DNA from: Ruegeria sp. HKCCA6707
GTDB taxonomy: Bacteria; Pseudomonadota; Alphaproteobacteria; Rhodobacterales; Rhodobacteraceae
DNA length: 64,000 bases
Assembly: GCF_013033515.1 (NCBI RefSeq)
Contig: NZ_WQEG01000010.1
Location: forward strand, 62,001 to 126,000
Direction of reading: 5' to 3'
Of this stretch, positions 34,983 to 42,244 are shown piece by piece. The translations under genes were made by a program, and so were the position numbers. The first letter of the stretch is position 1, and each line of letters opens with the position of its first letter. Below the pieces are notes generated by a model. The model did no database searches. It was not told the DNA's origin and saw only the letters and a program-made list of their open reading frames with translations.

Positions 34983-35411
34983 TTAACCGATTACCCCTTT
35001 TTTGAGAACGATATTGCCATAGAACCTGCGCTCGCCAGTTTGAACAATGGCATAGGCCTGAGCCGCGCGGTCATAAAAGGCAAAACGTTCCAAAGTCTGT
35101 ATCTGTGCTGGATTGTCAGCGGCCTCATTGATGATGGCCTGAAAATCTGCAACGGCCTCGGGGATCGTTTCGGGCTCACCAACCACTTCCATCGTAAGGG
35201 CCGGGTCGGGCACGAACGTGTCTAGCGGCATGAGTGAAAGAACCGCTTTCAAAACCTCACTTGCAGTGGACCCATCGGCGCGGATACATTTTGGCCCGCT
35301 GCTTGAGCCGGGAAAATTGGCGTCCACTATGACAATCTCGTCACCGTGCCCCATCGCACGCAGAGTATGCAGCAAATCGGGTGAAAGGATCGGATCGATG
35401 TTATGCAGCAT
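34983..35411 (-). CDS. fucU: RbsD/FucU family sugar mutarotase
   Basis: This 142-residue protein begins MLHNIDPILSPDLLHTLRAMGHGDEIVIVDANFP, in which the His and Asp of GHGDEIVIVDA are the family's catalytic signature. The end has the Tyr-containing FYDRAAQAYAIVQTGERRFYGNIVLKKG strand region. The proteins interconvert sugar anomers in the cytoplasm, in FucU for L-fucose. Here it lies in a hexarate-type module with the dehydrogenase downstream, so the natural sugar may be fucose, galactose or arabinose. Confidence 0.8.
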   Translation of the reverse strand: MLHNIDPILSPDLLHTLRAMGHGDEIVIVDANFPGSSSGPKCIRADGSTASEVLKAVLSLMPLDTFVPDPALTMEVVGEPETIPEAVADFQAIINEAADNPAQIQTLERFAFYDRAAQAYAIVQTGERRFYGNIVLKKGVIG

Positions 35412-35554
35412 TGGTATTCTCCTTTGGCAGGTATGATTTCAGGTGGGCAGGATAGATTGCATGGAACTCGATTGAGTTGATGCAGCCTGTTCGACGTGCA
35501 AGTCGGGAACGATATCTCTGATACTGCTGAGCAGGGGCATGGTTGAAAGCAAGC

Positions 35555-36292
35555 TCATTCTGCCGAGTGTGTTCTGCGCGTGGTTGGTTTGAAAAGCTCT
35601 GGTTTGTGGTCTTCTAACAGCTCTATGCGCGGCAAAAGCTGGCCAAGATGGTGTCGCATAGCATCCTGCGCGGCACGCTCATCGCGCTGGCAAATTGCAT
35701 CAAAGATGGCACGGTGTTCCACAAGCGTTTCGGCAGCACGTCCAGGTGTCGGAAGGATCAGCATTCGCGCACGACTGACTTGCAGTGAGACCGTTTGAGC
35801 CACCTCAGAAAGACGGCGGTAACCTGTAAACTCCATCAAAAGATCATGGAACTCTTCGTCTGCTTGGTAAAAGCCAACGCTATCACCGTCTTCGATCAAC
35901 ACCTCTTGCAACCGCAAATTCCGGTTGAGCAACCTGCGCTGATCTTCGGTCAGGTCGCGCGCGACTTTCGCAACCGTCGCAAGCTCGAGCGCTTCGCGCA
36001 AGAAAGCGCCTTCACGGATTTCGTCCATCGAAAAGTAGGAAACCCGCGTACCTGATTGCGGCACCACATCGACCAGGCCTTCTGCTGCAAGACGAGCAAT
36101 GGCTTCGGATACGGGTGCGCGTGAAACACCAAGCCTCTCGCAAATGGGCGCTTTGCGCAAACTCACCCCAGGAGGAAAGTCCAATGCCAGTATAGCCTGT
36201 TTCATCACGTGATGGACCTGCTGGGTCAGTGACCCTTGGATCGCGGTTATTTCAGGCAATAGACCTGCGTCAATGTCGTGATGGTCACTCAT
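35555..36292 (-). CDS. GntR-family regulator with FCD domain
   Basis: This 245-residue regulator has an N-terminal winged helix (ICERLGVSRAPVSEAIARLAAEGLVDVVPQSG near residues 49-80) and a C-terminal all-helical FadR/FCD ligand domain with metal-type motifs FREALELA-like (LREALELATVAKVA), DEEFHDLLME and EHRAIFDAI. It is divergent from the sugar-acid dehydratase gene, with a perfect palindrome between them. It likely senses a sugar acid and represses both directions. Confidence 0.85.
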   Translation of the reverse strand: MSDHHDIDAGLLPEITAIQGSLTQQVHHVMKQAILALDFPPGVSLRKAPICERLGVSRAPVSEAIARLAAEGLVDVVPQSGTRVSYFSMDEIREGAFLREALELATVAKVARDLTEDQRRLLNRNLRLQEVLIEDGDSVGFYQADEEFHDLLMEFTGYRRLSEVAQTVSLQVSRARMLILPTPGRAAETLVEHRAIFDAICQRDERAAQDAMRHHLGQLLPRIELLEDHKPELFKPTTRRTHSAE

Positions 36293-36310
36293 TCGCTTTC
36301 ACTTATCATT

Positions 36311-36322
36311 CTAACATGTTAG
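36311..36322. promoter_or_regulatory. Palindromic operator candidate CTAACATGTTAG
   Basis: A perfect 12-base palindrome lies 19 bases from the GntR start and 54 bases from the divergent dehydratase start. Position and size suit a GntR/FCD operator controlling both genes. Confidence 0.6.
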
Positions 36323-36375
36323 CTAGCAAGAATTGAATCGACAGCCGGAAATATGCGCGAAAAGTTGGGAAGAGA

Positions 36376-37914
36376 ATGCAAACAGACACTGCCGCGACCA
36401 CTCATGACGTGATTACGCTGAACCCTGAGGACAACGTAGTGATCGCCCTGCGAGATCTTCCTGCGGGCGCTGAGCCTGAAAATGTGCCTGTTCCGTTGGC
36501 CTCGTCGATCTCGCGCGGTCATAAAATCGCGGTGGCCGCAATCGGCGCGGGTGAAAACGTGATCCGCTATGGTCAAATCATTGGTCAGGCCAAATGCACC
36601 ATCGCGCCGGGCGAGCATGTGCATGTACACAATCTGGGCATGGGCGCACACCAACAGGACTATGCCCATGCCAGCGCAAACACACCTTTGCCTGCGCGCG
36701 CGGAAAACCGAACCTTCTACGGCTATCACAGGTCAGATGGCCGGGTTGGGACGCGGAACTATATCGGCATACTGACGACGGTGAACTGTTCTGGCTCGGT
36801 CGCGCGGTTCATCGCAGAAGCGGCTGAAAAATCCGGTTTGTTGGACGCTTTCCCGAACGTGGATGGCGTAGTTCCCATTGTGCATGGCACAGGATGCGGG
36901 TTGTCGGCCAAGGGTGAAGAATACGACACGCTGTTCCGCACCCTTGCAGGTTATGCGCAGCATCCGAATTTCGGGGGAATCCTGCTAATCGGGTTGGGCT
37001 GCGAAGTGATGCAAGTGGCGGATTTGGTCGGAGGTCGCCCAATCCGCCATGATGGCGCGCTTCGTTACATGACAATCCAGAACGAAGGCGGGACGCGACG
37101 TACGATCGAGCGCGGTCTGGACGAGCTGCGCGGCATTGCCGTGCTCGCCAATCAGGCCGAACGCGCCCCGGCACCGATCAGTGCGATAACTCTTGGCATG
37201 CAATGTGGCGGCTCGGATGGGTATTCGGGGATCACCGCCAATCCCGCACTCGGTTATGCCTCGGACCTGTTGGTGCAGCAGGGTGGTATCACGATCCTGT
37301 CGGAAACGCCCGAAATCTATGGGGCTGAGCATCTGCTGACCCGGCGGGCCGAAACCGTGGAGGTGGGCGAAAAGCTGATCGAACGCATTGCATGGTGGGA
37401 GGATTATACCGCACGCAACGGGGGCGAGATGGACAACAATCCCAGCCCCGGAAACAAGCGCGGCGGGTTGACGACCATCCTTGAAAAATCCCTTGGTGCT
37501 GTTGCAAAGGGCGGTACTGCACCGTTGCGTGGTGTCTACAAGTTTGCCGAACAGGTCGACAAGAATGGCTTTGTATTCATGGACAGCCCAGGATTTGATC
37601 CCTGCTCGGTCACCGGGCAGGTGGCTTCGGGGGCCAATCTGGTTGTCTTCACAACCGGGCGCGGATCCGTCTCGGGCTATCAGCCCACGCCTTGCGTCAA
37701 GCTGGCAACCAATTCCGAGATGTACGCGCGCATGTCCGACGATATGGATCTGAACTGCGGGGATATCGTGAGTGAAGGTGTCAGCATCGAGGAGAAGGGC
37801 CAGGAACTGCTTGAGATCCTGATCCGTGTTGCATCCGGCGAGAAAACCAAAAGCGAAGAACTTGGGTTTGGCGGCGTGGAATTCGTGCCCTGGCAGATCG
37901 GTGCGGTGATGTAG
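36376..37914 (+). CDS. UxaA/GarD-family sugar-acid dehydratase
   Basis: This 512-residue protein has an N-terminal SAF-type domain (about residues 12-105, with GHKIAVAAIGAGENVIRYGQ and GEHVHVHNLG) and then the altronate/galactarate dehydratase core: RSDGRVGTRNYIGILTTVNCSGS near 120, VPIVHGTGCGLS near 168, the Cys in IGLGCEVMQVADLVGG near 208, MQCGGSDGYSGITANPALG near 277 and FTTGRGSVSGYQPTPCVK near 430. The enzymes are iron-dependent and remove water from D-altronate or D-galactarate. With a dioxovalerate dehydrogenase close by, a galactarate-type substrate is attractive, but altronate is possible. Confidence 0.8.
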   Translation: MQTDTAATTHDVITLNPEDNVVIALRDLPAGAEPENVPVPLASSISRGHKIAVAAIGAGENVIRYGQIIGQAKCTIAPGEHVHVHNLGMGAHQQDYAHASANTPLPARAENRTFYGYHRSDGRVGTRNYIGILTTVNCSGSVARFIAEAAEKSGLLDAFPNVDGVVPIVHGTGCGLSAKGEEYDTLFRTLAGYAQHPNFGGILLIGLGCEVMQVADLVGGRPIRHDGALRYMTIQNEGGTRRTIERGLDELRGIAVLANQAERAPAPISAITLGMQCGGSDGYSGITANPALGYASDLLVQQGGITILSETPEIYGAEHLLTRRAETVEVGEKLIERIAWWEDYTARNGGEMDNNPSPGNKRGGLTTILEKSLGAVAKGGTAPLRGVYKFAEQVDKNGFVFMDSPGFDPCSVTGQVASGANLVVFTTGRGSVSGYQPTPCVKLATNSEMYARMSDDMDLNCGDIVSEGVSIEEKGQELLEILIRVASGEKTKSEELGFGGVEFVPWQIGAVM

Positions 37915-38070
37915 CCGGATGAAGGCTATCGGGGGCCCCTTACGGCTGGGGCGAAACACTACGCTAGCACCAGAACGACCATTCGGGCAACGTACCGAGA
38001 AGGTCGGCAGAGAGCCCAAAGCAGCCTAGTTTAGTACATGCTTTGGGCAACAGTTGCCAAATCTAGCTGC

Positions 38071-39192
38071 TTAGTTGTTTGGCGTCATGTTCACAATGGT
38101 TGGTTCACGGTCCCCACTTGTTTCAAACACAATCATTTCTTCGCCCATAGCGCCAAAATCTATCTGCTTCATGTCGACCATGTGAACAGTACGGTCGTAC
38201 ATCGTGTGATAGTAATAAACGAGGTTCTGGCTGTCGCTCGCGGTGGTGATTTGCGTGGCGCTGTAAAGCAGATCGTCTGATTGAACGTCGTCTTGAGCAC
38301 CCTCGGCCGCATCAGCAGGGATGTTGAAGTTATCTAGGATACGAAACGCTTCGCGCACAGTGTCGTAGCCACCTGTTGTCTCACGCGCGGTTTGCGAGAA
38401 GGCAACCGCCCTTACAAAGCGAGACGGTGGTGTGAAATCTCCCGGTAGGCCAATCATTCCACTGCCTGCGCCTAGTGGTGCGAAAGTGACGCCGCTCGCT
38501 TCGACTTCAGGCAGACCAAGGGCAGACAGGTTCACGTAGTTATTGAGGTTGGTCATGTGCCAATCGTAATTTGGCGAATTTGTAATCACCCCAAGCGGCG
38601 CGTCAAAGACGGTAAGTTCACCATCGATGTATTCGACGACGATCCGCCCGCCGAACCGATCAGCTACAAGCATATGAAACGGGAACGGAAAGCCGAGTGT
38701 CTCATCCACGACACCGACAACGCGAACACTTTCCAGTCCGGCTTGCGCTTCTTCGACCGTTTCAAATTGAGACAGTACATACGAGGCCAAAAGGTCGCCG
38801 GGAATAGTGTTGTCCGCAAGATCAGGCCGATACTCCTGATATTCAGTGAAGCCAGGCAGGTAGAAAAGCCCCGCTGTAAGACCCGCTTCGTTGATGCCGT
38901 CCGCTGGCGCTCCGTGGTCAAGCATACTGATGCCAACCATGCCAAAACGCCCGGTCCAAGTCGCACCTTGCGCGCTATCTGGCATCGCCCCGGCGCTGTA
39001 GGTGAAACCTCTAGGGATGATATTGATTTTGGTTTCGAGGTCGAAAGGTCCCCATTCTGCCGTTCGTGCTCGAATGATGCTGCCATCGGCTCCTGACAAC
39101 ATGATGCCCGTGCATCCCCACGCGATTGAAACGGATGCAATGAGAGCGACACCCGCTCGACCAAAAGTCTTCAAGCCTTCAATCAAATTCAT
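38071..39192 (-). CDS. Secreted Ntn amide hydrolase (choloylglycine hydrolase/penicillin V acylase family)
   Basis: This protein has 373 residues from ATG 39192, preceded by GAGGAAT; the TTG six bases upstream was not used. A signal segment (residues 10-26) ends at AWG, just before Cys27 in CTGIML. In this family that Cys becomes the N-terminal nucleophile after cleavage. Other marks are the Arg in IIRARTAEWGPFD, DGINEAGLTAGLFYLPG near 100, VITNSPNYDWHMTNLNNYVNL near 205 and a late YYYHTMYDR. Family members cleave bile salts, penicillin V or N-acyl homoserine lactones. It is on the same strand as, and 308 bases downstream of, the TfuA-YcaO pair. Its base composition looks less GC-rich than its neighbours, a hint of transfer. 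Confidence 0.75.
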   Translation of the reverse strand: MNLIEGLKTFGRAGVALIASVSIAWGCTGIMLSGADGSIIRARTAEWGPFDLETKINIIPRGFTYSAGAMPDSAQGATWTGRFGMVGISMLDHGAPADGINEAGLTAGLFYLPGFTEYQEYRPDLADNTIPGDLLASYVLSQFETVEEAQAGLESVRVVGVVDETLGFPFPFHMLVADRFGGRIVVEYIDGELTVFDAPLGVITNSPNYDWHMTNLNNYVNLSALGLPEVEASGVTFAPLGAGSGMIGLPGDFTPPSRFVRAVAFSQTARETTGGYDTVREAFRILDNFNIPADAAEGAQDDVQSDDLLYSATQITTASDSQNLVYYYHTMYDRTVHMVDMKQIDFGAMGEEMIVFETSGDREPTIVNMTPNN

Positions 39193-39500
39193 TTTCAATT
39201 CCTCAACGTTTTTGGCACGAATAGCTTTTTACACTTGAGGGCAATGCTAACGTGACATCGTCCATTGACATAGCCAAAATCAAACTGTGGCGGAATGCTG
39301 CTACGCGTCTTCATCAATGACTGTTTTGTCCGCAGGTCGGCAGTTCGCGCGGGTTGAAGCGAACTCAGGTGTACTAGGACCTCCCTGCACTGAAAATGTC
39401 AACGTATTAGCCAAATGAAACGCGGTTGGAGGTAAAAACAGCCATTTCGTTGTAGTGGTAGCCGCTCCCCTTACCGACAAGCCTTGCGGGTCTAAACCTT
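39193..39500. other. Intergenic region between TfuA and the amide hydrolase, no gene seen
   Basis: This stretch of about 300 bases is relatively AT-rich near 39200-39300 and has no clear ORF. I see no T-tract terminator behind the TfuA gene and no obvious promoter pair; the amide hydrolase probably has its own promoter here. Confidence 0.4.
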
Positions 39501-40247
39501 CTATTTCGCCCTATCCGTGAGCGACCCCAATTGGTGCGTCTGATCAAAGATCGAGGTGCGTTCCAGGTGGAATTTGGGCACAAAGCGTTCGGGATCACTC
39601 GCCAGGAAGCTGCTGATATACGTGAGCATTTCAATCGCATCTTTTTTCTTGAGGTCCACGGCGCCGTGTTCCATCCAGGCCTCTAATGCGCTGAGGTCTT
39701 CGGCCTCAAGACCGGCGTCGTGGCCCAGATCAATCATCTGCCGATAGGACCGGTTCGAGAAATAGCTTTGATCCATCAGGTCTAGCAGCTTGTCCGCCGT
39801 TGCTTGCAAGACGATGTTTTGCTGAACCGCCGCCGCAAGCGTTGCGCGTATGTTCACCAGCGGTTGTGACAGGGCCGGGTATCCAAGTTCAGCAGGGCCG
39901 TGATTCAGGGCCACTTCATCATCGCGTGTCAGTCGTCCGTCGCGATAGCCCTCAAAGATGCGGCCAATCCCGATCATGCCGAACCCCTGCAACTCGGCAG
40001 CGCGCAGCGCGCCCATGCTGGAGCTGCCAAAAACGTGAATACCGTGATGCAGGGCCCACAGGATTTCCTTGTGCAGAACCGAGGGCGTCAGTTGAAAATA
40101 TCCGTCAATTATTCCGATGGCACGGGGCTGGCTGGCCACCGCAGCCATCACGTCTCCCTGCGCGGCGGGCGGTCGATAATCGGCGTGCAGATAGGCCTGC
40201 GCATCGTCTGGCCCAATGGTGGGGCCGCAAAAGATGATGACGGTCAC
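39501..40247 (-). CDS. tfuA: TfuA-like protein, partner of YcaO
   Basis: This 248-residue protein starts with GTG in a four-base GTGA overlap with the YcaO stop, a sign of tight coupling. It opens with IIFCGPTIG, and continues with IIDGYFQLTPSVLHKEILWALHHGIHVFGSSSMGALRAAEL near residues 46-86 and GMIGIGRIFEGYRDGRLTRDDEVAL, which is the core of the TfuA family. In thioviridamide-like and methyl-coenzyme M reductase thioglycine systems TfuA assists YcaO, probably by delivering sulfide, to replace backbone amide oxygen with sulfur. The same role is likely here. It is the last gene of the precursor-YcaO-TfuA operon. Confidence 0.9.
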   Translation of the reverse strand: MTVIIFCGPTIGPDDAQAYLHADYRPPAAQGDVMAAVASQPRAIGIIDGYFQLTPSVLHKEILWALHHGIHVFGSSSMGALRAAELQGFGMIGIGRIFEGYRDGRLTRDDEVALNHGPAELGYPALSQPLVNIRATLAAAVQQNIVLQATADKLLDLMDQSYFSNRSYRQMIDLGHDAGLEAEDLSALEAWMEHGAVDLKKKDAIEMLTYISSFLASDPERFVPKFHLERTSIFDQTHQLGSLTDRAK

Positions 40248-41437
40248 GACATAAGCTCCTGCGCAGAGGCGGCACGCGCGCCGGGGGTATAGCGGTCATC
40301 GTCGCAGGCGCCTTCCAGCCCCGGCACCAGAACCCGCACAACTGAGATATGGTCAGCGACATAAGGCGCCGTGATGTCGATCAAACAGGCGTCTTTCAGC
40401 CCTGCATCCTGAAGCCTGATTTGGACCCAGCTCAAATCGTCTTCTGGGGTCGGTGCATGAAGGGATGGGCGCGCCGTGAAATCCAACTGCCCCGGACGGG
40501 CTATCAATTCGCGAAACTGCATTTCCGTGTAGAAGTCCTGCTGCAAGTCATCCCGAGAGCCGGTGATCAGCGTCAATCGCTCTTGCGCAGCTTCGGTCAA
40601 TGCACGCGACAGGGCAATCTCACGCATGGGATGGCACCCAGCCCCCACCGACGGGCGCGACAACAGCGCAGGAATATTGCCCCGTTCACAAGCCCAGGTC
40701 AGAAAGACAGGCACACCTATATCCGAGGTCACATCCCAAATGGCCAATTCGATATCCGCTGCGGCGAATTTTTGCAGAATCTGCTGCAAATCCGGGTCTT
40801 TGATCGTGCTTTGATCCACCCGGCGGGCATCGCGCCTATCCCACGGCAATTGCGTCCACAGCGCTATGGCATCCCGTTCGATCACCTCGCACAACCCATG
40901 CGTCGATGCCTCGGCCCGCGAATTGCCAGAGGCCAAACCATTGGAACTGGACAGGAAATACCCGCTGCCCGGGGGCAGGGGGCGGGTGTAGTTGGTGTGG
41001 ACTAGCTCGTAAGGCGCCCAGATACCGGTTTGATCTTCCAGCCTCTGCATCTGGATCCAGAGCATCTGTACATAGGGATCAAAGGGCCTGCCGCTGTTGA
41101 AAGGCAAGTCGTCGATGTGGACGATGTTATGCGAATACCGGATGTCTTCGTAACAGGCGTGCAGTACCGGTTGTGTGATCCGCTCGGCATGGAAAATCTC
41201 GATCGATTCCATGACGGCCGATGCGACCGCCGCCTCGGGCGTGACGCCTTTGCCCTGGGAAACCGCCATCGAACGCGAGTTTGGCCGGCACGCAACCATC
41301 GTTGGCAACCCCACACGATCCAGCCCGGTCACATCAGCAATCCGGGTAATACCAAAGACCGGAAAGAGGGGGCGCAAAAGATCGACAGTCTCGGCTGGGG
41401 GGCGGATCCTGTGCGTGCCGCGCAGATAATGTTTCAA
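40244..41437 (-). CDS. ycaO: YcaO-domain cyclodehydratase/thioamide synthase
   Basis: This 397-residue ATP-using enzyme starts at TTG 41437 after GAGGGG; no ATG is available before conserved sequence. YcaO marks are SQGKGVTPEAAVASAVMESIE (residues 60-80, with the Glu-rich Mg-ATP motif), SSSNGLASGNSRAEASTHG (163-181) and the CEVIERDAIALW helix (183-194). The C-terminus ends in RYTPGARAASAQEL and has no PxPxP tail, the form seen in TfuA-linked YcaO proteins rather than azole-forming ones. It activates a peptide amide by phosphorylation so that a nucleophile (sulfide, thiol or amine) can replace the oxygen. The gene 112 bases upstream encodes a repeat peptide, the probable substrate. Confidence 0.9.
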   Translation of the reverse strand: MKHYLRGTHRIRPPAETVDLLRPLFPVFGITRIADVTGLDRVGLPTMVACRPNSRSMAVSQGKGVTPEAAVASAVMESIEIFHAERITQPVLHACYEDIRYSHNIVHIDDLPFNSGRPFDPYVQMLWIQMQRLEDQTGIWAPYELVHTNYTRPLPPGSGYFLSSSNGLASGNSRAEASTHGLCEVIERDAIALWTQLPWDRRDARRVDQSTIKDPDLQQILQKFAAADIELAIWDVTSDIGVPVFLTWACERGNIPALLSRPSVGAGCHPMREIALSRALTEAAQERLTLITGSRDDLQQDFYTEMQFRELIARPGQLDFTARPSLHAPTPEDDLSWVQIRLQDAGLKDACLIDITAPYVADHISVVRVLVPGLEGACDDDRYTPGARAASAQELMS

Positions 41438-41504
41438 GCCAACCCCTCGTTGGACCGTTCAAAGCTTTCTAATGTCCCTGCGCGACTTTTGATCCGCGTT
41501 CAAG

Positions 41505-41535
41505 GGGTGTTGGCACCCAATCCAGACCAACACCC
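41505..41535 (-). promoter_or_regulatory. Hairpin between repeat-peptide and YcaO genes, possible expression switch
   Basis: On the minus strand GGGTGTTGG and CCAACACCC form a perfect nine-pair stem with a 13-base loop, starting 15 bases after the repeat-peptide stop. No U tract follows, so RNA protection or partial stalling is more likely than full termination. The 3' arm with its neighbours (41503-41514) can instead pair, with a two-base bulge, to AGGGGTTGGC at 41438-41447, which is the YcaO ribosome-binding region. The two pairings exclude each other. Confidence 0.6.
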
Positions 41536-41549
41536 GATATGCTCTGTCG

Positions 41550-41951
41550 TCAGACCGCCGCGGTCGGATCGATCTTGGCCCCGACTTGTGTCGGGTCAAT
41601 CTTGGCTCCGACTTGCCCAGGGTCGATCTTGGCACCGCATTGTGTCGGATCGATTTTCGCCCCGTGCTGTGTGGGATCAATCTTGGCCCCAACCTGCGAC
41701 GGATCAATCTTTGCCCCATGCTGAGCAGGATCAATTTTGGCACCACATTGTGCAGGGTCGATCTTGGCGCCAATCTGTGCTGGATCAATCTTTGCACCGA
41801 CGGCGCGCGGCTCCATGGCGCCGGAATTCGCAGTGGAAGACTGCCGAGGCTCTTGCGCGGCAACGACGTCGGTCTTGACCGAAATGCCATCCCTGTCGAT
41901 CGAAATCATGCGTCCGTCAGGCGCGCGGACAGTCATTTGATGTTTTTCCAT
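41550..41951 (-). CDS. Candidate multi-core RiPP precursor with nine GAKIDP repeats
   Basis: This 133-residue protein is preceded by a perfect AGGAGGT with five-base spacing. Residues 1-50 are a leader-like region: MEKHQMTVRAPDGRMISIDR, then an Ala/Ser/Gln/Thr-rich stretch ending MEPRA. Residues 51-130 are nine tandem copies of the nonapeptide [V/I/C/H]-G-A-K-I-D-P-[A/S/T/G]-Q, the last lacking Gln, followed by AAV. The first position runs V, I, C, H, V, H, C, V, V. There is no signal peptide or membrane helix. The gene is the first of an operon with YcaO and TfuA, so it is most likely the substrate, giving several modified short peptides or one repeated product. I know no family with this core. 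An alternative is a structural repeat protein. Confidence 0.8.
   Translation of the reverse strand: MEKHQMTVRAPDGRMISIDRDGISVKTDVVAAQEPRQSSTANSGAMEPRAVGAKIDPAQIGAKIDPAQCGAKIDPAQHGAKIDPSQVGAKIDPTQHGAKIDPTQCGAKIDPGQVGAKIDPTQVGAKIDPTAAV
41562..41801 (-). repeat. Nine tandem 27-bp coding repeats (GAKIDP units)
   Basis: Units of 27 bases, nine in number with the last one codon short, encode the GAKIDP nonapeptide. Lys is AAG or AAA, Ile ATC or ATT, Asp GAT or GAC, Pro all four codons and Ala GCC, GCA or GCG, yet the six residues G-A-K-I-D-P never change. Only positions 1 and 8 vary in amino acid. This is the pattern of protein-level selection on an old repeat. Confidence 0.95.
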
Positions 41952-41956
41952 GAAAT

Positions 41957-41963
41957 ACCTCCT
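41957..41963 (-). promoter_or_regulatory. Consensus Shine-Dalgarno of the repeat-peptide gene
   Basis: AGGAGGT lies five bases before the ATG at 41951 and predicts strong translation, as expected for a peptide substrate made in excess of its enzymes. Just upstream GTGTC (41973-41977) and GACAC (41993-41997) form an inverted repeat with a 15-base spacer that might bind a regulator. Confidence 0.75.
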
Positions 41964-42244
41964 GAGTAAGATGTGTCGACTTTTGTTTTAGTGACACCAA
42001 TGAAACTACGTTTCCGGCTTGTTAACACAAAAAGCCCTTCAAATCACGTAAATACCAACCCATTGGCCTTGGGCAACGCCTGCCCTGGCGGTCCTGACTA
42101 CGTGTTGCGCGGAAACCCCGCCAATTCGCATCTTGGCCACCGGACTGCCCGGTTATGTTGCACTTTGGCAAAAAACCTCTCGCTTTTCCACCACGGCGGG
42201 ACCAAAACCAAAGAGCTCTTGAAACCGAAAGGTCAGGCCGAAAC

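Noticed and set aside
41562..41801. Tandem 27-bp repeats as a CRISPR array
   Set aside because: The units are directly adjacent without unique spacers, remain in one reading frame, and vary mainly at synonymous positions; no cas genes are near.
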